From assembly GCA_003415625.1 (NCBI GenBank), contig PYIU01000002.1, positions 6,944,001-7,008,000 on the forward strand: a stretch of DNA of 64,000 nt. The letters run 5' to 3'. How positions within the stretch are numbered: position 1 is the stretch's first letter; each line of letters starts with the position of its first letter. This document shows, in pieces, positions 50,517 to 62,113 of the stretch. Below the pieces are notes generated by a model, which was not told where the DNA came from, did no database searches, and saw nothing but the letters and a program-made list of their open reading frames with translations. This stretch comes from Aquanectria penicillioides. Lineage: Eukaryota; Ascomycota; Sordariomycetes; Hypocreales; Nectriaceae. The translations under genes were made by a program, and so were the position numbers.

Positions 50517-53211
50517 TCACTTTGCTTTCTCACCACACTCTTTCTGAAATTCTCGCAAGACCAACTATGAAGAGTAGTTAGCTAAAGAGACTATGACTTT
50601 GAAAAGTGAATGGATGGAAACTTTATATCTTACATTAAAATCTTGACCTGCCATTGACATGAAGACTGGGTCTTTGTCTAGCTTGAGCTTCTGCACTCGA
50701 GGACTTCTCATCCCGAAGGCAACTCTTGTTAGGAACCTTGCGTCGTCGCGTATGGGTGTTGTCGCCAATACGGCTCCGATGGCCTCGTGATCTAGTTCCA
50801 GAGATATAAACGGCGGCAACGGCACAGGTGTGCCTTCGTCACAGAATACACAATGCCCACATCTATCCTTTCCATCGGGGAGGTTCATTCCAAAATGCTC
50901 AGCGATAGAAAGAGAGAAACATTTTGGTGCCGTAATAAAACTTAATATCTGCTCGGTCCTGTCCAGAGCTAGCTTTTCTCGTGACTCTAAAACCTTGTAG
51001 ACCTTGTCTGCGAGATTATGGATCTCATCTAATGTTTGTGGAAGCTTGGACAAAACTCGGTACTTGTGTCTCACGCCGCTGGCTTTGAGTTCAATAGCCC
51101 CGGTATCGTTGAGCTCGTTCAGAATTCGAATAAGATCAGCACGTCGCACACCTGTAGCGTTGGCCACCAAAGTTGGATCAATCGAATGATACTTTCTGGC
51201 TTTTCTGGCATTCTTAAGAATGGCCCGGGCTTCGGTCGACCGGTCATGGCCAAGGCGTACGAAGTAATCCGGGGTTGCTTCAAACTTGTACGAGCTATAC
51301 TCGGGAGTGATTGCGCGAATGAGCTGGAAGCTCAGTTCTAGAATTGCGTAAATGATTCCGAGAGGACTCCGACGTATATCGAATTCTGAGGATTGTGAAT
51401 AGTGATCAGTCTTGAAAGTGTCATCTGGTAAAAGCTGGGTAACCTCGTTGTTGAAAATGTCTTCAAAGAGGAGCCGAAGTGAACGGCGAGAAGGTAAATC
51501 GCCACGAGCAAAACTTTCTTTGATGTAAAAATCATTTCGGCACAGAAACAAGAGACAGTGGCTTGGTTGACCGTCACGGCCGGCACGACCAATCTGTTGG
51601 CAGTAGTCTTCAATGGTGTTTGGAAAATCCCAATGAACAATATTTCGAATATCTGTGTGTGTTAACACTATGATTACCACATTTGATTGTACTCATACCT
51701 GACTTGTCGATTCCCATACCGAAGGCGATGGTGGCAACAACCTGAGAAAAATCAGTCGACTCTTTATTGTAGTTATTACTGAGGAGGCGGTACAATAGGA
51801 ATCTTGGAAGCCATGAAGTCGTCTTGGATACGACTTTTCTCTTCCGCCGACATGCCAGCGTGAAAGAAACCGGCTGACAGACCTTTCTCAATGAGGTCAC
51901 TCGCAACTTCCTCGGCTTGCTGAGATAAACGTTAGAATGAATTGCTAATGCTTTCTGGTTGAAAGGACAGGAATTGAATGGTACAACCTTCTGAAGTGTG
52001 ACATATATGAGAGTCGAGCCAGGGTGTTGGTTTAGAAAACCTAGAAGGAGGGCGTATTTATCTTGGAATCGCACACTCATTGCATCTAGATGAAGACTTA
52101 TTCCACAATTAGTTTCTAAGCTTGAGGTTGCAAATCTTTCAATCATGAATATTACTTTGGACGATACATGGATGTCTTGAAGACACCATCCTTTGAGATA
52201 TTGAATGCCTCGCAAATGTCGTCAACAACAGCACGCGTAGCCGTAGCTGTCAAACAGATGACCTTTTCAGCTCGTATCTCTTGAACAAACCGAGCCACTA
52301 AAAAGATTTTAGCCTATGAAGAGGAGCTGATGTATGCATGCAAAAGTAAATGTACCCTTTAGGTAGTCTGGCCGGAAAGAGTGACCCCACTGCCACGGAA
52401 CGCATTAGCGGTATGATAAAATGAGGGAAAATGGAGAGCAACAATAATCCAACCTCAGATATGCAATGGGCCTCATCGACTCCAATAAGACGAACCCCTC
52501 CTTTCACTCTCTTCATGGTTTCCACGAAGCCTTCGTTATTGAGGCGCTCTGGGGCGCAATACAAGAGCCTCAGCTGTCCCTGACGAATAGTTTCTGTGAT
52601 TTCCTGGATCTGTTTCCAGGTCTTAGTAGAATCAATGCATTCTGCAGCAACGCCTTTCTTTTTCAGGGCGTCGACCTGATCTTTCATCAGGGCGATCAAA
52701 GGCGATACTACGAGAGTGATGCCCGAATCTCCCGGTTGCCGCTGTCCGTTTAGCGAATCGATTTTCTCGAAGGCAATCGCCGGTATCTGGAACGGAAGTT
52801 AGACGGATGGTTTGACCATCGGGGATCAAGAGTGTAAAGCCATCCTGCAGCTACCTGATAGCAAAGGGATTTCCCTGCGCCAGTGGGGAAAACGACGAGC
52901 GCGTTTTGACCATTGATGATTCGGTTGATCGCTGCCTCTTGCTCGTAGCGAAAAGTACCATGCCCGAAAGTCTCAGCCAATATCTCTTGTGCTATGGGCA
53001 CTACCGACTGCTCATGCTCGACCACATCAATCTCCTGGGTCAACCCCTTGGAGCCATGTCGAGACTTTTTCACTGGTATTGGGGGTGTTTCTTCCGGTGA
53101 TGAACTTCTTTCACGTTTGAAAGTTGGCTTCGGTGATACTGCTACCCGCTCCAGTTGTTCAATGGTGCTGCCGTCACTCGATTTACCCCGCTTGACGACA
53201 CTGATGCTCAT
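50517..53211 (-). CDS. RecQ-family DNA helicase (736 aa, 9 exons)
   Basis: Exons 52855-53211, 52454-52786, 52356-52389, 52156-52297, 51988-52096, 51794-51919, 51699-51741, 50634-51652, 50517-50564; eight introns of 46-69 nt, joined frame 737 codons. Start chosen at 53211 (MSISVVKRGKSS), with an alternative at 53271. Seen: motif 0 (FGHGTFRYEQEAAI), Walker A (FPTGAGKSLCYQ), VVSPLIALMKDQV, DEAH box with the RecQ loop (VDEAHCISEWGHSFRPDY), CLTATATRAV, and motifs V/VI (ATIAFGMGIDKSDIRNIVHW, YCQQIGRAGRDG). The RecQ C-terminal zinc-binding region is represented by CGHCVFCDE and a winged-helix-like stretch before it. A 3'-5' helicase for recombination and fork repair. It is far shorter than Sgs1/BLM-type fungal proteins (above 1,300 aa) and lacks an HRDC domain by eye, so it is a second, smaller RecQ. 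The last 16-codon exon (REFQKECGEKAK) is inferred from splice signals. Confidence 0.9.
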
Positions 53212-54306
53212 GATGCAAAACACGACGTGCTTTAGCAACAACACTGGTAAAGGATTGAGGGGTAAATCCAAACAATTGAAAATGATGATTATGAGCTACG
53301 TTAGGTAATAATAAGATCGGAAATGAGAGGGGAGCTCGAGGTTTTGGATCACGTCAGAGTGAGAACGAGGTTCGTTCGAGAGTGAAAGACGTTATAATCG
53401 AGATAAGGACGCTGCAACATCAGGTGGGGATTGGAGATACAAATGCAGGTTCAATGGAACAGAACCAAATGGAATAAAATCGACTACGTGTTGTGATGAG
53501 ACATGAACAGAAAAAAGCAATATATGTGATGAGTTCGTCTCATGTTCCTTCTAGGTTAGAGGAGCGTGGGATCTTCTTCAGCGGATTAGTCAGAGTCGCA
53601 CTGATTATAGACTGGCCAACCAAACGTCCGAAGGTTGCTTTGTTGGTGGAAGGGGACACTGGCCAAAACACACACCCCACCCAGAAGGGTGTAGGGTAAG
53701 TTGATTCGGTGATGACCGAATACAAACAACTTGGGAGAGTGTTAGAGCATCTGATCAGAAGCTCTGGAGTGCCCCTTAAAGAAAAGAAGAAAAGGAATAT
53801 AAGGCGGAAAGTCATAAATAAAGGAATATCATGGGGCTGCACCAGGACCTCAATAGAGTTCAAATGCAAGGAATTCAGAATTTCAAAAACAAAAATTGGT
53901 TGGAGAACACTGTCTGTTCATTTCCTATGTCTCTGCGGTCCCTTTTATCTTCCTTGACCAACCCAATGACAGATTGATCCACATTACCCTAGACCACCAA
54001 CTCATTGCCCAAGAGAAGAAGATTTGTACCAGATTGGATTTTCATTTCGACTATCGCTGGCCATTACTTGGAACCCTAACTCAAATATTATGCAAATAGC
54101 ATCAAAGCGCATCAAAGTTACCACGTTGGTTGTAGTGAAGGCGGACCTACCGCTTTCGGTTCATCAGCTAAACCTGCTTTTTATAGACGATGCATCCTAA
54201 TGAAGGCGGACCGTTCTTGTCCAAATCTTGTCTTAAAGTTGAACTTGTTGGCCATGGTATGATCGTTTCAATGTCTATTTGAAATGAAGCATTCGGTCCT
54301 TTCGAC
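53212..54306. other. Intergenic, 1.1 kb (RecQ promoter side)
   Basis: No ORF with a domain. A purine-rich stretch lies at 53320-53400. Nothing else recognised. Confidence 0.45.
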
Positions 54307-55790
54307 TTAATGTTGAAGCCTGAGAATGACCTTGTGGGTAGCCGAGCTCTCTGCTTCATCGCCAAAAATATTGATGTCCCATCGAGGATCATCTAAAATT
54401 AAGATGATCAGCATAGAAGCACACTAGCGGTGAAATATTCAACCACTCACTTGCAAGGTAAGGCACATTGTATCGTCGTTGCTTTTCCCCAATACTCTCA
54501 ACAACGTGGATATCATCATCCGACAACGTAATCTCGACGAAATTTTCCATCATGCACGCTGGAGTGACTGACTTTGGAATGACACTATAACTTCCGTTTT
54601 GTGCGCAAGCCAAGTGTGTAAGTTTGTAGAGAGACCTGTCAGTTAGGGCTATTTAGGATCGGATGAAAATACTCACAAACTTGGGCGGGTGTAACAGCTG
54701 TTCCACTTTCGTTGGACAAATTTTCCGCCAGACCCTGAATCTCAGGATGTGAGAACAACAACGGAATTTTGAACATATTATTACCAAACGCCTATATGAT
54801 AAGTCGGTGCCGTGTCGAAGATGGTGTGGGCTTTTATGGCGTACTGAGTAAGCCGTTAAGTGGATATTCTTAGCCTGGCAGTACGCTACCAGATCATCCT
54901 GTGGTAAAGGTGGGTGGCGTGCAATCTGATTAGCTAGCTGACGGAACCACAGAGGTGGCTTGGATGATAGCTTCAAGATGGTAGGAATTAGCGAAATAAG
55001 GCTTCTACATGATTCAAGCAAGAAGAAAACCACTCACATGCTCGACAGTGTGGTTGGAAACTCCAATAGAACGAATTTTAGATTTGGGCAGTTTGGTCAT
55101 GGCTAAATTTGAACCCAGATTGTATCAACAAATGCTGAAAAAAAGAGCGAAGGATATCCTCAACATACCTTCCCATGTCTCAATGATGAATATATCGTCA
55201 TCGAGTGCTGCATCACCGTTGTTGCTTCAGGGGACCAAGTCCTCACCCACGTGCTTAGAGGTTCTCTTGAACGAAACTGGGAAGCTTGGTGACCTTATAA
55301 TATACTTACGTGTTCCACAACTTCGATGTCTATTCACGGGTAAATGTTAGTAATTTACTCCCGTAAGCGGCCGATAGTACGTATGATGAAGATGTCCTCA
55401 CGCTTGAGGCCAGGGATTTCCTTCAGAGCCTTTTGAAGACCTTGCGAAACCTAGCGTTGGTTTCTGTACTTATGAATGAGCATATAAGTCATATGCTGGG
55501 ATACAAGAGGTAGCAAAAACATACACTTTGGCAAGGTCTTTTAATTATAAAATTAGTGCCGATCGGCAAACTTGTTGAATTTGACCATACCAAATGCTTG
55601 TAGCAAACTTTCAAAGCTTCGAAAATGCCCAAAGCGATTTCACCGGGAGAGAACTGCCAAGTTCCATAGCCAAGCTAACTATACGGGACAATATCAGTAG
55701 CGGACGTCCTCAAAATCATTGCTTAACCATGACCACTACTTACGGGATCGTGAACCCAGAGTTGAGGCCAATTCTTCAACCATGAGACAT
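54307..55790 (-). pseudogene. Aldo/keto reductase pseudogene
   Basis: The order of AKR elements is preserved over 1.5 kb with intron-like gaps: LNSGFTIP, LGYGTWQFSPGEIALG, VSQGLQKALKEIPGLKRED, TSKLWNT, SKIRSIGVSNHTVEH, ARHPPLPQDDLVAYCQAKNIHLTAYS, SYSVIPKSVTPA, ITLSDDDIHVV and the tail DPRWDINIFGDE, ending in TAA at 54307-54309. Lesions seen: stop codons early in the coding part (TGA after MSHG; TAG before LGYGTW; TAG just before VSQGLQ; TGA after DLVP), a deletion that removes the usual LDYLDLYLIHWP region, a four-base duplication (AGCTAGCT) near 54932 that shifts frame, and loss of an acceptor site before the SVIPKS exon. The family reduces aldehydes and ketones with NADPH; this copy cannot. 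Intact relatives are 300-330 aa. Confidence 0.85.
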
Positions 55791-58301
55791 GGTGGATATT
55801 CCGTTTGGATTGTTCTTAAAGTTGGAATACGACGCTTAAAGAAATTGTTGAATAATGCAAATCGTTGTGGAATAAAATTGAGCGCGCCGCTTCTTCCGTT
55901 TTGCACCTGAACAACAGGCAGGATATTTCGCATCAACATCACCAGATCGTAGCCTCCGATCTGCAGGTCAAAGATGAGATCTATTCGCGCCAATCACTCG
56001 CTGTGTTTCATATCTGCTTTTTTCTTGTTTATCCACAATTTTGTTTTACTATGGTTAGGTCGAAGAGCTATCTCTCCACACTATTTGATCATCATCAGTG
56101 GACCGAACTAGCTTGGTCAGAAATACACATTGCTTCATCGACGAGGTGGGAAAAAGTATCTAGGCACGACACTCGATTTCGCGACAAGAGGTTAGATCAA
56201 ATTTGAATTCGCAAGTGAATACGGAATAATCGAAGAATCATCTTGATGCTAGTGGGCTGAATTTGGCAAGGAATCCTATATCGGTTCAGGATGCGTCAGG
56301 AAGTGGTGGACTGCTCCGTATTTTCCGAAAGTCCGGTCCGTTCTGGGTCATACAAGTACTCAACTTCCCTTCACCACTTCCTCACTTTTGTCTGATGATT
56401 TTGGGTTGCAAGACCTGGTGACATTTTCAGTTTACAAAATAATCTAGTGCCAAATGATAAATATGAAGACTGTTCTGGTTCTGCCTTAAAAGCTTTCCGT
56501 CCTTTGCCTTGGGCACTGGGGACATAACAGTGGCGATGATGATATGTAGATAGTAGACATAATGTATGTGGTATAGGGAATGGGACTTGAGGAACTTAGA
56601 TTCGGCATTTAAAACATTGAGGCTTTGATATAGCTTAGAGTGATCGTCTGCATCGAAGGCTAATTTATGCCATGCTTGCCGAACAGACCAGAGGAATACT
56701 GGAACTGTAGTTTACAGCGTTGAAGCACGCCGAAAAGACAGTCATGAATAACCAGGGCAGAAGTCATTAGGCCCTGGCAATCAAACGTATCGAGTTCTCA
56801 TGGTATTCTTCAACTCCTACAAAGTTGAAGTAAGATATACGCCCTTAACCTCGTGGGAGGGCGATCTAATTCAGAATGTACGTATTCGTTGTGGGGTTAT
56901 TGATACATTTCATAAATCTGAAAGCTCGTTTACGTACTTTTAGCTATTCAGCGGCATTGTTTCTTAGATTCTGTTCTCAAGCTTGAGCATATAAAATCTG
57001 TTTGAAGATGTCGGAGAGCTCCTACACTCTGAAACTTTGTTGTCAAAATTTCAGGCCCTCGAGCCTTGTAGTATGCCATGTAAGTCGTCGCACCTAACGA
57101 TCAAGGGCGTTTTGAAGCACAGGAATTGTCAGCTACTCGTGCAATCTTGCCTATGGTACGAGTATTTGTGCGACATATATTGATATTATTAACCTTGGGT
57201 AATTTCCATTGGATAATGACTTGATTTATTACGAATCTATAAATCTAGACCTTTGGAGTTTTGGTGGTAAATTTATGACGACTTTTAGGTCCGAGGTGGG
57301 ATGTGGGAATGCGAAGTTTAGTGATGTGTCAGGATAATGTTGACGTAACCAAATATTTGTTGATAACTGAAGTATCCAAGGATTCCTTTGATTGATAACT
57401 AATCATGTTATGTAGCATGATTACCAAAAAATCGCTGGACAGTTGATAATGTGGACTAGTCACAACCTGCGTCGCAGCGCTTTAGGTTGTTACTAGATTA
57501 ATTCTCCGTTTCCTGGCAACAATTGGGGTTTGGTAACTTCTAGAAATGCATAAGATGTATCATAAGACTGCTTCATGTTCACAGGGGGTCGTTGTGGTTC
57601 ATCTTTTGGGTAATACTTTAAACGGTCGAACTCAACTTGTATTCAGCGTGTGGGAGACCAAGCATACCAAGGTCTACCCCGGCCGAGATGTACTGGAGGG
57701 TCTTGCTAATTGGCTGGACTTTATGGAAAATCCGCCTCCGACGCCTTATCTAAGAAAAGTCCAACGGACAATTACGAAAGTCCGACGAAGAAAGCCGAGC
57801 TTCTCCTTCTCGCATCTCACCAAAAAATGTAGAATGTACCTATGAAGTTAGCCCCTTTGTTCCAATCTACAAGATCATAAGTAAATAAATAGCATGGAGC
57901 TGCTAAGCTTGCTAGTTTATTAACCCAAACAAATCTTACCTAAACTTTCAGGGGTTCCAGTTGGCTTGAATGGTGATCTTCGGTAGATGGTTTATGTTCG
58001 GCGTGTGTGATCCTTTTTTTATTTTTATTTGGGAGGTTGCATTAACGAATCCGTACGGCAGTTTCGCCTTGTTAGACTTTAAAATAGCGTCCAAGGACCC
58101 CGTAACTGTGTCGCATTCCCCGCTTTAGCGAACTTAACAAATGTCACGCCATTCCCCGTCCATGTTTCTCAGACTGCAACAGCCGGCACACAATTGTCTT
58201 GTTTCTTGACAAACGTGTTTGACAACTCACCAGTCTAATCTTATTGCCTCTATCTTTGTTCAATTTGACGTCGACGTCTCATCTTCAACACTGCTTTCAG
58301 A
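55791..58301. other. 2.5 kb AT-rich region with one unplaced ORF
   Basis: Between the reductase pseudogene and the small membrane protein gene. Apart from the open frame at 57546-57845 (listed) nothing coding is recognised; the composition is AT-rich throughout. Confidence 0.45.
57546..57845 (+). CDS. Unrecognised short ORF, possible gene fragment (99 aa)
   Basis: An isolated frame with a more gene-like composition than its surroundings, especially the part LVFSVWETKHTKVYPG followed by VLEGLANWLDFMENPPP. It has no signal peptide, no domain that I can name and no neighbouring exon that extends it. It may be the decayed end of a larger gene or chance. Confidence 0.2.
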   Translation: MHKMYHKTASCSQGVVVVHLLGNTLNGRTQLVFSVWETKHTKVYPGRDVLEGLANWLDFMENPPPTPYLRKVQRTITKVRRRKPSFSFSHLTKKCRMYL

Positions 58302-58918
58302 ATGTCAGATGCTGAAAATAGATTACCTTGCCTCAAACTGTTGAGTGGATGGGGAGTGGTAAGGTATCTTTTAACCAGTTATCAACAAACATGTCTTGCC
58401 ATACTGACAGCTACCGCTTTATGTTTTACAGCGGCCCTGGGTTATTGTGAGTTACATACAATATCTCCAACTAATTGTTTCCTGCGAATTAACCAAGCTT
58501 ATCTAGCATGTTCCGCAGTTTGGTGTCGGGGGCATCGGCGGCAACGATTATAGGCGTATCCAGCGCCATGGCAGGGAGTGTAATATGGGGAACCGCGGCA
58601 GTGCCTTTCTTAGTTGGATCCTGCGTAGGGTTCACGATTGGCAGTTTCAGGTGGTATCATGTGGTGGTTCAGGAGGCCTTGACAGAGATAGACCTTTATC
58701 CGGCGCTGTTACAATTGCATATCAACGCAAATTTTCCTTGGGTTTCAAATCTGAGAACCAAAGGTCGAGAGTGGTACACATCAGAGAGGTTCCAGTCGTC
58801 ATGGGAGCTTAGGAGCATGCTGGCGGTTGGCTGGCTGTCAGCTGAACCAGCATTGCGCGAGATCAGGGCTCGCCAGGAAGCGCAACTAATTGAAGAATAC
58901 GTCGGTACGGGCTCTTAG
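58302..58918 (+). CDS. Small fungal membrane protein of unknown function (162 aa, 3 exons)
   Basis: Exons 58302-58363, 58432-58446 (15 nt) and 58507-58918; introns of 68 and 60 nt. The donor GTATCT at 58364 rather than GTAAGG at 58359 was chosen because only that keeps the long third exon in frame. The protein has two hydrophobic segments (ASAATIIGVSSAMAGSVIWG and AAVPFLVGSCVGFTIGSF), then a soluble tail with YPALLQLHINANFPW and a C-terminal charged helix (EIRARQEAQLIEEYV). It reads like a small intracellular-membrane protein; no family name can be given. It is flanked by AT-rich gene-poor DNA on both sides. Confidence 0.65.
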
Positions 58919-59823
58919 CTAGTTATAAGTCTAGTGTGAGAAATGAATCCTGAAGAAAGCAGATTGCTTGTTTCATTGCATTGTTACCATGTCCCTTATG
59001 ATCGTCCATTCCCTATGCCTTTTTCGGAAAGCATTGCTATAGGCTAATGACACAAATAAATGCCTCCGCTATCATTCATTCATAATTGTCTAGGAGTCAA
59101 GGATAAAGTATTGGCACTCTTAGGGACGTGGAAAGATGTTATGTCCCTAACTTGAACCCCCATGGGGAGTGCTTTCTACAATTGGACTTGACAATAAGCA
59201 CGCTTCCCTCAGACAAGAGCAATTTGCTTCGGGGATATCCTAACCCCGGTTCCCTGGAGGTTTCTGTGATTAGCAACAACAAGGAACGACTCTCCCAAAA
59301 ATCGGATGCGGCCAATTGCAGAGGAGCGTATGCACCACGCGGTCATTACATCCGCAAACTTGGTCCGAACTTTGCGGGGCTCCCCCTTTGCCCGCACTCG
59401 ACACCGCAACTTGCCTAAGCACCGCCATATCGTGATACAAAGAGAAACTAATCTTAAAAGGGTTTCTGGCTCATCTAGATTGAAGTATGTGTCCAAGTTT
59501 GACCAAAAATCTTGCAGAATGAATAGTATAGCTGGCCAACACATTTCATGAAGCCTTGTCAGCAAGATCCCTCCTTTGCTAGCCAGCTGGCCCTATATGC
59601 GTCGTACTCGACACACTAAGGTTGTGACTCTTACAAGCTCTGTAACGGATGAATAACTCTCTGTCAAGGTTTCATTTGGTGTGTCATTTGATGATATTCG
59701 CATACGCTGTAGGATATACGGAACCTAAGATCACTGAACCAAGATCGTGTGTATTTTCATCTCTCAAGGCACCACGGTTCCGAGGAATCAATTGGCCGAA
59801 TTTTTGACATAATGGAATTCTAT
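58919..59823. other. Intergenic, 900 nt, convergent 3' ends
   Basis: Overlapping short frames on both strands (59128-59418, 59209-59565) have no domain. Nothing else seen. Confidence 0.45.
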
Positions 59824-60953
59824 CTAATTAGCGATTAATTGGAAAGAGGTACTTAGTTCTTCGATCTTTTCGATTCCCCTACAGGCAACGAGAAGCATCT
59901 TTTCGAAAGGGTCGACATTTTTGAGGGGAAGCCAACCCAAGCAGTAACGAAGTCTGAATACCTCATTGTGCCATTTTGTTCAGACCTCAGTGAATACTCA
60001 TCACGTGAATTCCAAAAAGTTGGCGTTAAGGAGACAGGTAGGTTGGACATTGAGGGACACACCAAAGGATCGCCGTGCTTGAAAATCCAATACACTGCGT
60101 AGAGCATAAAAGTTGTTAGAACCGTTCGGCGAATGCTCTCCGCCAATACCCAGTGTTCCCAAGTTGGATGGGAAACTAGATCCTTTGAGCCTGAGATCTG
60201 GCTCAACTGCAACGCATAAACTTGTAGCATAACTGCCTGCTGATCTGCAGCAGCTTGTTGTCTAAGATCGCCACTGGAAAGTCTGATGACTTGATACAAT
60301 ACGATTGCCTGGAGCTTTGACAGGGTTTCCAATAGAGATTCGTTCGATGTAGTTTTCAGCAATTCAGAAACTTCCGCCTCAATTATTTGGAACATCATTG
60401 GCCGAGTCCTATCGTTCATGCAGACTGACGATGCACAAATGCCGAGGGCTGCTCTGAGTGGTTTGGGAACCGTGTCGCCGTACACTTTCATATTGATAAA
60501 ATCCGTTTCTCCCTGTCGGGCAAATCTCTCCGGGTAACTTTTGAGCTGCTCAAATATCCATGTCCAACTGCTAGTATCAACGTAGACAGGATGAAGTTGG
60601 CCAAGCTCGCCGAGATAGCTAGGGACGGCAATTGATAGGAGCTTGTCGAATGGCGAGTTCGAACCCAGATTGAAGACTCCGCCCAGCTCCCCTTTGCCAT
60701 CCGGGGGTCGCCGAAGAAGATGGCAAATTTCCACATAACACTCATTTTGTGCTAGTGGCTCCAGGGTACCGTCTAGAATTTCATCTTCCCAAGGTGCGAC
60801 ATTATCAGAGAGATTACTCCCCGAGGTTGAAGGTGGGTATTTGTAATGGCACTTTTTCTTTGTCTTTTCGCATCTCTTGCAGATTGGATACTCAAGGTCG
60901 CATTTGCGTTTGCCTCGAAAGCAAACTTCGCAAGATCTCCGGCGAATCGACAT
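59824..60953 (-). CDS. Zn2Cys6 transcription factor, with a probable C-terminal frameshift
   Basis: Start chosen at 60953 (MSIRRRSCEVC). The zinc cluster is perfect: CEVCFRGKRKCDLEYPICKR then CEKTKKKC, spacing C-x2-C-x6-C-x6-C-x2-C-x6-C at residues 8-35, with the basic linker after it. The rest is the helical regulatory domain usual for small fungal zinc-cluster proteins (YVDTSSWTWIFEQLKSYPERFA; ATLSKLQAIVLYQVIRL-type helix; HWVLAESIRRTVLTTFMLYAVY). As sequenced the frame ends at 59853 with a basic nonsense-looking tail (366 aa). In the next frame the sequence continues as LPLKNVDPFEKMLLVACRGI and on to a stop at 59824, which looks like the usual C-terminal helix; a single missing base near 59945 would join them. 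Divergent from an MDR dehydrogenase, so it may regulate that gene. Confidence 0.82.
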
Positions 60954-61562
60954 CTTGTATGGACCAGGGTGTTGAGATTTTGGGTTGAGAATGCTGGCCA
61001 AGATGACTTGATGTAACGAGTATGTCAAATACCGATGTTGACACATATTAGTAATCCACGACATCAATTCTGGCCGCTAAGACCGAGTAAGCGCCCATGC
61101 ACATACATACGTTGCCACATTTCTACGCACCATATTAGTCTTACAGCACAGTTAGGACGGTGCGTTCCTCGTATTGAAAAAGCCGCGAGCTCTCTGTATA
61201 ATTACTCCATTTCACTTCTGTGTATGCGTTCCATCCACCGCAACTTCGCCGTTACCTTGTCCAGCCAGCTACCTTAGGAGATTTATCGAGCAAAGAGGCA
61301 AAGAGCTGTCTGAAAAATACATATATGAGACATTCGGTGCCATTTGATTCATTTATTTCTTCTCACATGTGACCTCGCCAGCCAAAGTTTTATTGATTCC
61401 TAAATATTCTGGTTTACGGGTTAGTAATCATTCGTCGAGGCAGCCTGGGGTTCGAGCTTGTGGTGCCAATATGTCACTACTCGAATATCTTCAATCACGA
61501 CCTCTGTTTCGGACCTGGGTCTTGCCTTTGCAATGCTGTTGCGTGAATATGATAGCAATCAG

Positions 61563-61574
61563 CTTCCGCGGAAG
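61563..61574. promoter_or_regulatory. Perfect 12-bp palindrome with everted CCG/CGG, candidate zinc-cluster operator
   Basis: CTTCCGCGGAAG is its own reverse complement and contains TCCGCGGA, the everted CGG form bound by some yeast Zn2Cys6 activators of drug response. It lies between a Zn2Cys6 factor gene and a divergently read dehydrogenase. Confidence 0.5.
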
Positions 61575-61656
61575 AGACTGCTTAAGTCATCTTTGCAGAC
61601 TAGTATCAGCCACGCGGGCTAAGGTGGGGTCTGGGATATCAGACTTCGTCAGCAAT

Positions 61657-61847
61657 ATGCGGTCAAATGTGGAGACTCCAGGCGATACAACCAGGTGTTG
61701 ACCATAGGAACCGTCTTTGTAACTCCTGTCTGGGAGGTGATACCTTTCAACTTACCCATATTTCAAGCCAAAATCCCACTTGGTGTGAAACATGTCCGCA
61801 TACAATACTGACAATGGCGCCGCATGCGGTCAATTGTGGACACTCCA
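61657..61847. repeat. 24-nt direct repeat in the divergent promoter
   Basis: 61657-61680 and 61824-61847 match at 22 of 24 positions (ATGCGGTCAA/T...ACTCCA), 167 nt apart, both in the region before the dehydrogenase. Confidence 0.65.
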
Positions 61848-62113
61848 ATTCAAACTTGAATGACGTTGTGGATTTTTCATCATTCTACACCGTAACGAGC
61901 TGCTTCGAACACGGTCAAATGCCATTTGGTCTGAAGTTCTTCATTATTGGGCGCCTATGAGTAGGTATAAGTTCTGCCGTTGTTCATGAAGAATCGGACT
62001 TGATGAATTGCAAGCAACCTCTTGAAAGTTCTAACAATTGCCACGTTGGTCCTTATACCTTGTTAAATATCTCTCTCTCTGAATCAAGCATTATATCCTG
62101 CCTGTCGGAAAAA

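Larger units (their letters stand above)
60954..62113. other. 1.16 kb divergent promoter region (zinc-cluster factor / MDR dehydrogenase)
   Basis: Contains the palindrome at 61563-61574 and a 24-nt direct repeat at 61657 and 61824 (both listed). Short ORFs (61369-61701, 61667-61960) have no domain. Confidence 0.5.

Noticed and set aside
61369..61960. ORFs in the zinc-cluster/dehydrogenase promoter
   Set aside because: No domain, and they contain the direct repeat and palindrome, which are better explained as regulatory DNA.
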